A program made the translations under genes and the position numbers. Of a stretch of 64,000 bases of DNA, positions 23,341 through 32,303 are shown piece after piece. Source of the stretch: Selenomonas sp963528755 (GTDB lineage Bacteria; Bacillota; Negativicutes; Selenomonadales; Selenomonadaceae); NCBI RefSeq assembly GCF_963528755.1, contig NZ_CAURXA010000004.1:1-64000 (forward strand), written 5' to 3'. Position 1 is the stretch's first letter. Every line of letters begins with the position of its first letter. Under the pieces are notes generated by a model. The model was given only the letters and a program-made list of their open reading frames with translations. It ran no database searches and was not told the DNA's origin.

Positions 23341-24096
23341 ATGCGGTTCAAGAGCTACTGGCGCACGACGGTCGTCGCGGCGATTTTTCTGCACTTCTTC
23401 GTCTGGCTGGGACTGGCTCTCGCGCTGCCCCTGCTCGACTTCGAGGGCGATCCCTTGGCGGTGCAGGAGATGGAAGTCGTAGACCTTCCAGAGGAAGGCT
23501 CTTCGGGCGAGATGGAAGAGAAAAAGCCCGATCCGCCGAAGCCGGAACCGCCCGAACCGCCGAAGCCTGAGACGCCGCCTGTGGAGACGCCGCCCGAGGA
23601 TGTTATCCCGACGGAGACGTCGCCGACGGAAGCCGCTGAGTTGGACGAGGCGGTGGCGGAGCTGCAGAAACAGGAGGAAGCGGCGAAAAAGAACGGTGAG
23701 GACGGCAAGGCTCTGCCGCCCGCACCGCCCTCACAGGCGGTTGGCGTGCTCATTACGGCGGGCAATACGCCTGATACGCGCGGCACGGACTTTCGCGGCA
23801 CGGTCGGCATCCTCGTGAGCATCGACGCGCAGGGGCATATCAGGGGTTATCGCTTCACGCAGACTTCGGGACGCCGCGTCGTCGATCAGCTCGTCTTGAA
23901 TGCCATTCGCAACTTCAAATTCGAGCCGGCGCTCGATACGAATGGACAGCCGATGAAGACGATGCGTCTCCTGCGCTTCCCGTTCGACGGTTCGGGCAGT
24001 CATGCCTACGAGGATGATGAGAACAAGCGCATTCGCGTGAACAAGGAGATGTTCCTCCGAGAGCTTCATGCGAGGGGACAAGCGCCGTCGACGTAA
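23341..24096 (+). CDS. tonB: TonB-type energy transducer
   Basis: A 251-residue protein. ATG 23341 begins MRFKSYWRTTVVAAIFLHFF, a basic N-terminus and one membrane helix containing the conserved His. A Pro/Glu/Lys-rich periplasm-spanning region follows (about residues 50-125, PDPPKPEPPEPPKP), and the C-terminal TonB domain (RGTVGILVSIDAQGHIRGYRF through FKFEPALDTNGQPMK) contacts receptors. It transmits ExbBD energy to outer-membrane receptors such as the one at 46687. A second TonB-like protein is encoded at 38784. Confidence 0.93.
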   Translation: MRFKSYWRTTVVAAIFLHFFVWLGLALALPLLDFEGDPLAVQEMEVVDLPEEGSSGEMEEKKPDPPKPEPPEPPKPETPPVETPPEDVIPTETSPTEAAELDEAVAELQKQEEAAKKNGEDGKALPPAPPSQAVGVLITAGNTPDTRGTDFRGTVGILVSIDAQGHIRGYRFTQTSGRRVVDQLVLNAIRNFKFEPALDTNGQPMKTMRLLRFPFDGSGSHAYEDDENKRIRVNKEMFLRELHARGQAPST

Positions 24097-24148
24097 GGGG
24101 GCGGCACATAAGAATCGTATCGGAACTTCCAAAAAGAAGGTGAGAGTC

Positions 24149-25330
24149 TTGAAAAAAATCTTATTCCTTTGCATGGCACTCGTGCTTTTCGCCGTGCCGC
24201 GCGCAGATGCAGCACCGAAGTGGCAGGAGGTCGCTGATCGCATTGCTCAGATGGTCGATCAGGCCGTTTCTGTCTACGAGACGGGCGACTACGAGGGTGC
24301 ACGCGACCTCGTCAATACATCTTACTACGGCATTTATGAAAAAGAGGGTTTGGAGAGCGTCATGCGCAGTTCCGTCTCCGCCAAGGAGACGAGTCTGACT
24401 GAGTATCAGTTCTACAAAGTCAAGAAGAGCATGAAAAATGGCGAGAGCGTAGACACGGTCAAACAGGAAGCCGAAAAGCTCAAGTCGATGGTCAACGACA
24501 ACGTCAAGGCGCTCGAAAATGCGCATGGCAGTTCAGGCTGGGCGGCGTTTCTGCCTGCTTATCTGATCCTCCTTCGCGAGGGCTTGGAAGCGATCCTCGT
24601 GCTCGTCGCGATCATCGCCTATCTGAAGCGCGCGCAGGATGAGAAGCATCTCGGCACCGTCTACAACTTCTCGATTGCGGCGGTCGTCGCGAGTTTCATC
24701 TCGGCGTATCTGTTTAACACGTTGTTGAACAACACGACGGGCGGCATGAGCCGCGAAGTGCTCGAAGGTGCGACCGCGCTCTTCGCCGTCGTCGTCCTGC
24801 TTTTGACGAGCGCATGGCTCGGCGGCAAGGCGAACAAGGACAACTGGAAGCAGTACATCGACGGACTCGTCAAGGAATCCATCACGCATGGCACGGCCAG
24901 GGCATTGGGCATGGCGGCGTTCCTCGCCGTCTACCGCGAGGGCGCGGAGGTCATTCTCTTCTATCAAGCGCTCTTCAACAACGCGGCCGCCGACGTCACG
25001 ATGATTTGGGCAGGTTTCGGCGCGGGTTGCGTGACGCTGGCCTTGATCTTCTACGGCATGCAGCATGGCATCTTGAAGATTCCCCTGCGTCCGTTCTTCC
25101 TGTTTACGAGCATCCTGATGTTCCTGTTGGCCGTCACTTTTGTTGGCGGTGGCATCGAGGAGCTGCAGGAGGGCGGCGTCATCGGCATCACGCGCTTCGA
25201 AGGCTGGCCTACGGTCGATCTTCTGGGTATCTTCCCAACGGCGGAGACGCTCGGCGCACAGCTTCTCGTGCTGCTTCTTGGCGTGGGAATGGTCATCTAC
25301 GCGAAGAGACGCAAGCCGAAAGCGGCGTGA
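24149..25330 (+). CDS. FTR1-family iron permease
   Basis: A 393-residue protein. The start is taken as TTG 24149 (KKILFLCMALVLFAVPRADA, a signal peptide) with AAGAAGGTGAG upstream; a GTG lies 9 nt earlier. A periplasmic helical domain of about 115 residues precedes seven membrane helices. Two REGxE iron-binding motifs are present: LREGLEAILVL at about residue 144 and YREGAEVILFY at about 263. FTR1/EfeU proteins import iron across the inner membrane. It is followed by p19 and the DUF2318/ABC genes, the same set as the P19 iron locus of Campylobacter. Confidence 0.92.
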   Translation: MKKILFLCMALVLFAVPRADAAPKWQEVADRIAQMVDQAVSVYETGDYEGARDLVNTSYYGIYEKEGLESVMRSSVSAKETSLTEYQFYKVKKSMKNGESVDTVKQEAEKLKSMVNDNVKALENAHGSSGWAAFLPAYLILLREGLEAILVLVAIIAYLKRAQDEKHLGTVYNFSIAAVVASFISAYLFNTLLNNTTGGMSREVLEGATALFAVVVLLLTSAWLGGKANKDNWKQYIDGLVKESITHGTARALGMAAFLAVYREGAEVILFYQALFNNAAADVTMIWAGFGAGCVTLALIFYGMQHGILKIPLRPFFLFTSILMFLLAVTFVGGGIEELQEGGVIGITRFEGWPTVDLLGIFPTAETLGAQLLVLLLGVGMVIYAKRRKPKAA

Positions 25331-25473
25331 TCGCCTCTTCAAGAATTATTGGCAATGGCGGAGCAAAGTGCTCCGTTTGCAGGTGCAGCGGATTGCCGCA
25401 TCTATATAGGGCGTATTATGTAAGGGCGTCCAGGAGGAATTTCATTACATCATTTTTCGGAGGAGTGTGTTTT

Positions 25474-26043
25474 ATGAAAATGTTCAAGCTCAAGAAACTC
25501 AAGTCAGCGTTGGCGGTCTGCGCGGTAGCGGCATCGCTCTTCACGCTCGGCGGCTCTGCGTCGGCGGCGGGCTTCACGGAGTACCCGATCGGCGACGAGA
25601 TCGAGAACGAGGCGAACCACTTCAAGGTAGCGCTCGTCTATTTCCAGCCGATTGAGATGCTGCCTGCAGGCATGATGCTTTCGCCGGACAAGGCGGACAT
25701 GCACATTGAGACGGATATCCATGCGACGGAAGGCAACGACACGGGCTTCGGCGTCGGCGAGTGGATCCCGTATCTGACGGTTCACTACAAGTTCACGAAG
25801 CGTGAGACGGGCCAGAGCGTCGAGGGCGTCTTCATGCCGATGAACGCAGACGATGGCCCGCACTACGGCGCGAACGTCAAGCTCCTGGGTGCCGGCACCT
25901 ACGACATGCACTTCTCCATCGAAAGCCCGTATCGCCAGAACTACGGCCTGCACGTCGATGATGAGACGGGCGTCAAGGGTCGCTTCTGGGATGAGCCTGT
26001 GACGATGGATTGGGTCTTCAACTACGTGCCTCGTCGTTGGTAG
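25474..26043 (+). CDS. P19/Tp34-type periplasmic iron-binding protein
   Basis: A 189-residue exported protein with CGGAGGAG before the ATG and a signal peptide ending near GGSASA-AGF. The beta-sandwich family motifs include FKVALVYFQPIEMLPAGM, ADMHIETDIHATEGN with likely metal-ligand Met and His residues, and DGPHYGANV, YGLHVDD. P19 proteins bind copper/iron in the periplasm and work with an FTR1 permease. The gene lies directly after ftr1, as in Campylobacter and Bordetella FTR systems. A structured non-coding stretch follows. Confidence 0.92.
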   Translation: MKMFKLKKLKSALAVCAVAASLFTLGGSASAAGFTEYPIGDEIENEANHFKVALVYFQPIEMLPAGMMLSPDKADMHIETDIHATEGNDTGFGVGEWIPYLTVHYKFTKRETGQSVEGVFMPMNADDGPHYGANVKLLGAGTYDMHFSIESPYRQNYGLHVDDETGVKGRFWDEPVTMDWVFNYVPRRW

Positions 26044-26047
26044 TGCT

Positions 26048-26250
26048 GAGCCGTCCAAGAAGCGAACCCTGAAAGGGTGAAGCTGATTGGGCAACGGCTC
26101 GTATGCGAAAACGTCCCAAGAGCGCAAGCCGAAGGCGCAGCGCGATTGGCAGACGTTGACCGCTGCTGACCTGTCCGTGAGACGAACCTCGTTCTCTTAA
26201 AGGGCATAAGCCCACCACCATCCAATGGGTGGCGGTGGGCTTTGCTTTCA
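26048..26250 (+). ncRNA. Structured intergenic RNA with two homologous stem modules and a terminator-like end
   Basis: Unit 1 (26048-26100) has outer arms GAGCCGT/ACGGCTC enclosing CCAA...TTGG and an inner GAACCCTGAAAGGGTGA stem. Unit 2 (26110-26157) has arms AACGTC/GACGTT enclosing the same CCAAGA...GATTGG frame with an inner GCC-GAA-GGC stem. A third, weaker stem lies at 26179-26196 (GAGACGA/TCGTTCTC). The region ends in AAGCCCACC/GGTGGGCTT (26208-26243) followed by TTGCTTT. It sits between p19 and the DUF2318 gene inside the iron operon. Sequence differs between units while the fold is kept. I could not match it to a known riboswitch class. Confidence 0.6.
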
Positions 26251-26280
26251 TATTCCTATAGATAAAGTGAGGTGCAGAAT

Positions 26281-27540
26281 ATGCTGCAGATGTTCCTGCA
26301 ACAGTTTGTGCCGGCGATGGAGCAGGTGCTGACGCTTGCTGTGCCGCTCGGCATCCTTTTCGCCATCCTGCGGCGGCTGCCGCTCGAAAAGTATCGCCGC
26401 AATTATAACACCGCGATTCATTGGGGCTTCTGGCTTTCCGTCGCCATCGTGGCAGCTCGCGTCGGCACGCGAAACGCCGTGAGCCGCGAGGTCGCCGAAG
26501 CCGGCGCGATCGCCGTCGCCATGATCGCCGAGGTCGTGCTCGTCGCCATGCTCGCGCGCGGCGCGGGGCAGAAGGAGGAGCTTTCGCGCCCGCTGCAGGT
26601 TTCCGCCTGCGTCATCGGCGTCTTGCTCTTCTTCTATCACGGCATGGAGCTTTGGCTCATCCCCGTCGGCACGATCATCTCGGCGGCGGGCGACTACATG
26701 ACGCAGACGGTCGCCGTGAAGCTCGCGGGCTTTGCCGCGGGGCTGTTCTTCGGCGTCGTCAGTTCCTTCGTCGCCTACAAGGCGGCGGCGGCGCTCAACC
26801 CGAGGCGGCTCTTTTTCGTCTTCGTCATTCAGGCGGGCGCCATGTTCATCCAGCAGGGGATCTTCCTCGTGCAGGTGCTGATGGCGCGGCACATCCTCGA
26901 CAGCGCGGCGCTGCTTTCCATCATGGCGCCGATCATCGACCACTCGTCGTGGCTCATCTTCATCATCTTCTTCGCGCTGCTCTTCGTGCCGCTGACGCTC
27001 TTCTCCCAGAAGAAGCCGGCGCGTCCTGCCGGCACGAATCCCGCCGAGTACCGCCGCATGATCATGCAGGCGATGCACAAGAGGCGCTGGGGCACGGCGA
27101 CGGTGCTGTTTCTCGCGGGCATGGTCTTCTTGTCGAGCTTCGGCGCGAGCTATGCGAACCGCAAGGAAGAACTCGTGCCCGCTGTCCCTGTGACGGCGGT
27201 TGACGGCTTCGTCGACGTGGATCTCTCCGTGGTCAACGACGGACATCTGCACCGCTTCGTCTATCAGACGGCGAGCGGCCAGATGGTGCGCTACATCGTG
27301 ATCTTAAAGGGCGGAAATTCCTACGGCGTCGGGCTTGACGCCTGCGAGATCTGCGGTCCGACGGGCTACTACGAAAAAGACGGGCAGGTCATCTGCCGCC
27401 TGTGCGACGTCATGATGAACAAGGCGACGATCGGCACGAAGGGCGGCTGCAACCCGATTCCGCTCGAATACAGCGTGGCGGACGGCAAGCTGCGCGTGCC
27501 GCAGGACGCCTTGGACAAGGCGCGCGACGTGTTCCGCTGA
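26281..27540 (+). CDS. DUF2318 Fe-S/metal-binding integral membrane protein
   Basis: A 419-residue protein. ATG 26281 follows a GAGG site; an in-frame GTG lies 9 nt upstream. The N-terminal 290 residues hold eight or more membrane helices. The C-terminal extracytosolic domain (DUF2318) carries two CxxC pairs in DACEICGPTGYYEKDGQ and ICRLCDVMMN, and ends with GGCNPIPLEY. Homologues sit in P19/FTR1 iron loci (as next to cj1659 of Campylobacter) and may transfer electrons or iron at the membrane. The exact reaction is unknown to me. Confidence 0.88.
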   Translation: MLQMFLQQFVPAMEQVLTLAVPLGILFAILRRLPLEKYRRNYNTAIHWGFWLSVAIVAARVGTRNAVSREVAEAGAIAVAMIAEVVLVAMLARGAGQKEELSRPLQVSACVIGVLLFFYHGMELWLIPVGTIISAAGDYMTQTVAVKLAGFAAGLFFGVVSSFVAYKAAAALNPRRLFFVFVIQAGAMFIQQGIFLVQVLMARHILDSAALLSIMAPIIDHSSWLIFIIFFALLFVPLTLFSQKKPARPAGTNPAEYRRMIMQAMHKRRWGTATVLFLAGMVFLSSFGASYANRKEELVPAVPVTAVDGFVDVDLSVVNDGHLHRFVYQTASGQMVRYIVILKGGNSYGVGLDACEICGPTGYYEKDGQVICRLCDVMMNKATIGTKGGCNPIPLEYSVADGKLRVPQDALDKARDVFR

Positions 27541-27559
27541 TGCGTGAAGGAGGGATACA

Positions 27560-28831
27560 ATGTTTTGGCAGATGGTAAAGGGCGCGCTGATTCGCCAGAG
27601 GAAGCGCTTCTTCCTCATCGCGCTGACGGCGGCTCTCGGCGTATCGCTGGCCGCCGCCATGCTCAACGTCATGTTCGACATCGGCGAGAAGGTCAATCAG
27701 GAGCTAAAGGCTTACGGCGCGAACATCACGGTCACGCCGAAGACGGCTTCCGTGCTGCAGGACGTCTACGGCCTTGAGGGCGGACGCAAAGAATATTTGA
27801 ACGAGGCGGATGCGGCGAAGATCAAGACAATCTTCTGGACGAACAACATCGTCGCCTTCGCGCCCGAACTTTCGGGCGAAATCGCTCTCGCGGACGGCAG
27901 GAATGTGCCGATCATGGGCACGTGGTTCGACCATGAGCTTGAACTGCCGACAGGCGAGAAGATGCAGACGGGCGAGAAGGAAATGAAGTCGTGGTGGAAG
28001 ATCGACGGCGCGTGGCCGACGGAAAGCCCCGACGAGGCGCTGGCGGGCGCGAAGCTCGCGGACGCTCTGGGGCTAAAGCCCGGTGATACAGTTTCCTATC
28101 GCACGAAGGACGGCGCGGAAAGGACGCTAAAGATCACGGGTGTCGTCACGGGCGGCGGCGCAGAGGATGATGCTCTGACCGTGAACCTCGCGCTCGCGCA
28201 GGAGCTTCTGGGCGCTGCCGGAAAGATCGACAAGATCGAGGTTTCCGCCGTCACGACGCCTGAAAACGACCTTGCGCGAAAGGCGGCGGAGAACCCCGAG
28301 CGCCTTTCGCAGAAGGAGCGCGAGATCTGGTACTGCACGGCCTACGTCAGCTCCATCGCCTTCCAGATCGAGGAGGCGATTCCCGGTTCTTCGGCGCAGC
28401 CCGTGCGGCAGATCGCCGAGTCCGAGGGCAAGATTCTCGAAAAGACGCAGATGCTCATGCTGCTCATCACAGGGCTTTCGCTTCTGTCGGCGGCGCTCGG
28501 CGTGTCGAACCTCGTCAGTGCGAACATCATGGAGCGAAGCCGCGAGTTCGGCCTCATGAAAGCGCTCGGCGCGACAGACCTCTCCGTCGTCCTCATGGTG
28601 CTCGCCGAAATCTTCATCGCAGGCGCCTTGGGCGGCTTCTTCGGCTACTTCGGCGGTCTGGCGCTCGCGCAGGCGATCGGGCAGACGGTCTTCGGATCGA
28701 GCATTGCGAACAACCTCGTCGTCATCCCCATCGTGGGCGGACTCATGGCTCTGATGCTCCTCATCGGCAGCCTGCCCGCCATCCGCATGCTTCTCTCCTT
28801 GCAGCCCGCAAGCGTCCTTCATGGCAGGTGA
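27560..28831 (+). CDS. FtsX/MacB-like ABC transporter permease 1
   Basis: A 423-residue membrane protein with AAGGAGGG before the ATG. One helix lies near the N-terminus (FFLIALTAALGVSLAAAMLN), followed by a large extracytosolic MacB-type domain (about residues 45-290) and three C-terminal helices in the FtsX fold (LLITGLSLLSAALGVSNLV, then MERSREFGLMKALGATD). It pairs with the next permease and the ATPase at 30002. In P19-type iron loci such a trio is conserved and thought to act with the periplasmic proteins rather than as a simple importer. Confidence 0.9.
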   Translation: MFWQMVKGALIRQRKRFFLIALTAALGVSLAAAMLNVMFDIGEKVNQELKAYGANITVTPKTASVLQDVYGLEGGRKEYLNEADAAKIKTIFWTNNIVAFAPELSGEIALADGRNVPIMGTWFDHELELPTGEKMQTGEKEMKSWWKIDGAWPTESPDEALAGAKLADALGLKPGDTVSYRTKDGAERTLKITGVVTGGGAEDDALTVNLALAQELLGAAGKIDKIEVSAVTTPENDLARKAAENPERLSQKEREIWYCTAYVSSIAFQIEEAIPGSSAQPVRQIAESEGKILEKTQMLMLLITGLSLLSAALGVSNLVSANIMERSREFGLMKALGATDLSVVLMVLAEIFIAGALGGFFGYFGGLALAQAIGQTVFGSSIANNLVVIPIVGGLMALMLLIGSLPAIRMLLSLQPASVLHGR

Positions 28832-28837
28832 TTTGAT

Positions 28838-29992
28838 ATGGCAGGAAGAATAAAGATACTGGAAATGTTTCTGCGCATGATCGTGCGGGCGCTCTTCCGC
28901 CAGAAGTCGCGCATGTTCGTTGCGCTCCTGGCGGTCGCGGTCGGCGCGGCGATCATCTCAGGCATGATCACGGTCTACCGCGAGGTGCCCGCGCAGCTCG
29001 GGCGCGAGTTCCGCGCCTACGGCGCGAACGTGCTGCTCTTGCCGGCGGGCGAGGCGAAGACCTTCGACTCCGCCGCCTTGCAGAAGGCGCGTGAGGCACT
29101 GGCGGGACGCGACGTCGTCGGTCTTGCGCCGTTTCTCTACGAGCGCCTTGAGGTTAACAAGCAGCCCGTCCTGACAGGCGGCACGGACTTCGAGGAAATC
29201 AAGAAGGTCAGCCCCTATTGGATGGTCAAGGGCGAGTACCCGAAGGCGGGCGAGCGCGAGATCCTTCTGGGTGCCGAGATGGCTTCGAAAATCGCGCGTG
29301 ATACGGACAAGCTCATCGGCCAGACCGTATCGGTCAGCGCGGGCGAGGGCAAGGCCATGCTCTCTTTCACCGTCTCGGGCATCGTCTCGACGGGCGGCAA
29401 GGAAGAGCAGTTCGCTTTCCTGAACCTCGACGAGCTGCAAAAGATCGTCGAAAAGCCCGGCGCCGTCGGACTCGCACAGCTTAGCGTCGTCGCCGATGGC
29501 GACAGCTTGAAGTCCGTCGAGGAATCCATTCGCACCGCGAATATCGGCATCGAGCCGCAGGAGGTGCAGCAGATCGCGCATTCGGAGTTCAACGTCTTGA
29601 AGAAGCTCGAAGTTCTGATCCTTCTCGTGACGATCATCGTCCTCATTTTGACGCTCATCTGCGTGACGACAACGATGACGGCGGTTGTTACGGAGCGCCG
29701 CCGCGAGATCGGTCTCAAGAAGGCGCTCGGCGCTTCGAATGCGAACATCGTCATGGAGTTTCTCGGAGAGGGCTGCGTGCTCGGCCTTGTCGGCGGCCTT
29801 TTAGGCAGCGGCTTCGGCTACCTCTTCGCACAGAGCGTCAGCATCAACGTCTTTTCGCGCGGCATCGCCTTTGCTCCGGGCATCGCCGTGCTCGCCGTCG
29901 TCTTGTCCGTCATCGTGACGGGCGTCGCGAGCCTCATTCCCGTGCGCATCGCGACGAGCGTTGACCCCGCCATCGTCTTGCGGGGAGAGTAG
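28838..29992 (+). CDS. FtsX/MacB-like ABC transporter permease 2
   Basis: A 384-residue paralogue of the preceding permease, starting 6 nt after it. It has an N-terminal helix (MFVALLAVAVGAAIISGMIT), an extracytosolic domain with GANVLLLPAGEA matching GANITVTPKTA of the first permease, and C-terminal FtsX helices with TERRREIGLKKALGASNAN. It probably forms a heterodimer with permease 1. The 3' end is 9 nt from the ATPase gene. Confidence 0.9.
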   Translation: MAGRIKILEMFLRMIVRALFRQKSRMFVALLAVAVGAAIISGMITVYREVPAQLGREFRAYGANVLLLPAGEAKTFDSAALQKAREALAGRDVVGLAPFLYERLEVNKQPVLTGGTDFEEIKKVSPYWMVKGEYPKAGEREILLGAEMASKIARDTDKLIGQTVSVSAGEGKAMLSFTVSGIVSTGGKEEQFAFLNLDELQKIVEKPGAVGLAQLSVVADGDSLKSVEESIRTANIGIEPQEVQQIAHSEFNVLKKLEVLILLVTIIVLILTLICVTTTMTAVVTERRREIGLKKALGASNANIVMEFLGEGCVLGLVGGLLGSGFGYLFAQSVSINVFSRGIAFAPGIAVLAVVLSVIVTGVASLIPVRIATSVDPAIVLRGE

Positions 29993-30001
29993 GAGGGTTT
30001 T

Positions 30002-30703
30002 ATGAGTCTATTGGAATTGAAAGACGTGACGATGGCCTACGGCGGCAAGGTCAAGGCGCTCGACAACGTCAACCTCAAGGTGGAAAAGGGCGATTGGCTC
30101 GCCGTCATGGGGCCTTCCGGCTCGGGCAAGACGACGCTCATGAATATCATCGGCTGCATGGATCACGCGACGAGCGGCACGGTGCTTCTGGACGGCATCG
30201 ACATCACGAAAGTCTCCGACCACGAGCTGACGCTCCTGCGCCGCGACAAGATCGGCATCGTCTTCCAGCAGTTTCACATGATCCCGTACTTGACGGCGAT
30301 CGAAAACATCATGGCGGCGCAGTACTATCACAGCATCCCCGACAAGAAGGAAGCGCTCGAAGCGCTCGACCGCGTGGGGCTTGCCGACCGCGCTGACCAT
30401 TTGCCGAGCCAGCTTTCGGGCGGCGAGCAGCAGCGCGTCTGCATTGCGCGCGCCCTGATCAACTACCCCGTGCTCATCCTCGCGGACGAACCGACGGGCA
30501 ACCTCGACGAGGTCAATCAGAACCTCGTCATGAAGATCTTCCGCGAACTGCACGCGGAGGGTCATACGATCCTCACGGTCACGCACTCCGCCGAGGTCGG
30601 CGCGGCAGCGGAGCGCTGCGTCATCATCGAGCATGGGCGCATGGTGGAAAAGAGCGCCGAGGAGCAGGCGGCGGCAAAGCTGAAGGAAGGGGCGAAACAA
30701 TGA
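30002..30703 (+). CDS. MacB/LolD-type ABC ATPase
   Basis: A 233-residue ATPase with GGAGGGTTTT before the ATG. It has Walker A GPSGSGKTTLMN, the Q-loop IVFQQFHMIPYLTAIENI, the signature QLSGGEQQRVCIARAL, Walker B LILADEPTGNLD and the H-loop TVTHSAEVG. The family energises FtsX-like mechanotransmission transporters. It overlaps the FMN-binding lipoprotein gene by 4 nt, tying the transporter to the flavin proteins downstream. Confidence 0.94.
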   Translation: MSLLELKDVTMAYGGKVKALDNVNLKVEKGDWLAVMGPSGSGKTTLMNIIGCMDHATSGTVLLDGIDITKVSDHELTLLRRDKIGIVFQQFHMIPYLTAIENIMAAQYYHSIPDKKEALEALDRVGLADRADHLPSQLSGGEQQRVCIARALINYPVLILADEPTGNLDEVNQNLVMKIFRELHAEGHTILTVTHSAEVGAAAERCVIIEHGRMVEKSAEEQAAAKLKEGAKQ

Positions 30704-31203
30704 ATTTGGGCAGGAAGTCTCTGACGCTGGTCTTGGGCGTCGCCTTCGCGACGGCTCTCTTCGCGGGCTGCGGTGACGATGCGGCGAAGGACGAGCCGAA
30801 AGACGGCGGGGCGCAGGGCGTCGCCGTCAAGAAGATTGCCGACATCGACCTCTCGCAGGCGAAGGACGGCACGTACAACGGCGAGAGCAGCGAGAACTCT
30901 GAGTACGGTCACGGTAAGATCGCCATCACGATTAAGGATCACAAGATCGTGAGCGCGACATACTTTGGCATCGACAAGGACGGCACGATGAAGGGCGAGG
31001 ACTACGGCAAGAAGAACGGCCAGGTCAGCGATGCGCAGAACTACAAGAAGGCGCAGAATGCCGTCAAGGCGAATGCGACCTACGGCGCACAGCTCGTCGA
31101 GCGTCAGCAGCCGGGTAAGGTCGATGCCATCTCGGGTGCGACGATCTCCTACGAGCAGTTCATCGAGGCCTCGACGAAGGCGCTCGATGAAGCGAAGAAG
31201 TAG
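30700..31203 (+). CDS. FMN-binding domain lipoprotein
   Basis: A 167-residue lipoprotein with signal and lipobox ALFAGC (Cys24). The rest is a single FMN-binding domain that ends with the ApbE target motif DAISGATIS, where Thr148 should carry covalent FMN. Such proteins shuttle electrons outside the cytoplasmic membrane, as PplA does in flavin-based extracellular electron transfer. The gene overlaps the ATPase and is followed by apbE, so its modifying enzyme is co-expressed. An electron-donating role in ferric reduction is inferred from the iron-uptake context. Confidence 0.9.
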   Translation: MNLGRKSLTLVLGVAFATALFAGCGDDAAKDEPKDGGAQGVAVKKIADIDLSQAKDGTYNGESSENSEYGHGKIAITIKDHKIVSATYFGIDKDGTMKGEDYGKKNGQVSDAQNYKKAQNAVKANATYGAQLVERQQPGKVDAISGATISYEQFIEASTKALDEAKK

Positions 31204-31205
31204 CT

Positions 31206-32303
31206 ATGATTCGCTTGCAGAATTTAGTAGCTCAAGGCGCAGGGCATCTTGCCCTGTGCCTTTTGCTCGTTTCTTTTGCCGCTTCTCTTTCGGCGGGATG
31301 CTTGCCCGCGCAGATGAAGAGCGCGGCTTCCGACGACGCTTCCCACACCGCAGAGGAAGCGAGTGAGGAGTTCTTCGCGATGGATACGAAGATGACGGTC
31401 AAGGTCTATGGCGAAGGCGCACCCGAGGCGGCGCGAGAGGCGAAGGAGCGGCTTCAAGCGCTCGATGCGCTTTGGAGCGCGACGAGCGAGGGAAGCGACG
31501 TCGTGCGCTTGAACAGCGGCGCGGGCGAGGCCGTCGCGCTCGCGCCTGAGACGATGCGGCTTCTGCGCCTCTCCGAGGTGGTGCGCGAGGAGACGAAGGG
31601 CGCACTCGACGTGACGCTTCTGCCGCTCCTCAAGCTCTGGGGATTTTCGGGCGGCGTGCATCGCGTGCCGACGGCAGAGGAAATCGAGGCGGCGCGTGCC
31701 TTGACGGGAGCGGGAAAGCTCAAGCTCGACGAGGCAGCGGGTACGGCGCGGCTCGAAAAGGGCAGCAGCGTCGAGCTCGGCGCGGTGGCGAAGGGCTATG
31801 CGGGCGAGCTTGTCGCGGCGGAGCTCAAGTCGCGCGGCGTGCGCTCGGCGCTCCTCGACCTCGGCGGCAACATCGAGACGGTCGGCGCGCGCGAGGACGG
31901 CACGCCGTGGCGCGTGGGGCTTCGGAATCCTTTCGGCGGAGCGCTTCTCGGCACGGTCGAGGTCGCGGACGCCGCCGTCGTGACCTCGGCGATCGACCAG
32001 CGCTTCTTCACGGATGAGGCGGGAAACCGCTATTGGCACATCCTCGATCCGGCGACGGGAAAACCCGCGGCGAGCGGCCTTGCATCCGCCACTGTCGTCG
32101 CGTCATCGGGCGGCAGGGCGGACGCGCTGTCGACGGCGCTCTTCGTCATGGGCGCGGATCGCGCCGCCGCTTTCTGGCGCGAGCGGCAGGATTTTGAGAT
32201 GGTGCTCGTCGGCATGGACGGGCATGTGTGGATTACAGAGGGGCTTCTTGACCGCTTCTCGGCGGGCGAGGGGCTGACGGGAGAAGCGGAGGTCATTCGA
32301 TGA
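31206..32303 (+). CDS. apbE: FAD:protein FMN transferase, lipoprotein form
   Basis: A 365-residue lipoprotein (lipobox SLSAGC, Cys32). The family motifs are present: FFAMDTKMTVKVYG, LLKLWGFSGG, SVELGAVAKGYAGELVA, SALLDLGGNIETVG and VVASSGGRADALSTALFVM with metal-binding residues. ApbE cleaves FAD and links FMN to a Ser/Thr of FMN-binding domains. Its obvious client is the lipoprotein just upstream. It overlaps the next gene by 4 nt. Confidence 0.94.
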   Translation: MIRLQNLVAQGAGHLALCLLLVSFAASLSAGCLPAQMKSAASDDASHTAEEASEEFFAMDTKMTVKVYGEGAPEAAREAKERLQALDALWSATSEGSDVVRLNSGAGEAVALAPETMRLLRLSEVVREETKGALDVTLLPLLKLWGFSGGVHRVPTAEEIEAARALTGAGKLKLDEAAGTARLEKGSSVELGAVAKGYAGELVAAELKSRGVRSALLDLGGNIETVGAREDGTPWRVGLRNPFGGALLGTVEVADAAVVTSAIDQRFFTDEAGNRYWHILDPATGKPAASGLASATVVASSGGRADALSTALFVMGADRAAAFWRERQDFEMVLVGMDGHVWITEGLLDRFSAGEGLTGEAEVIR

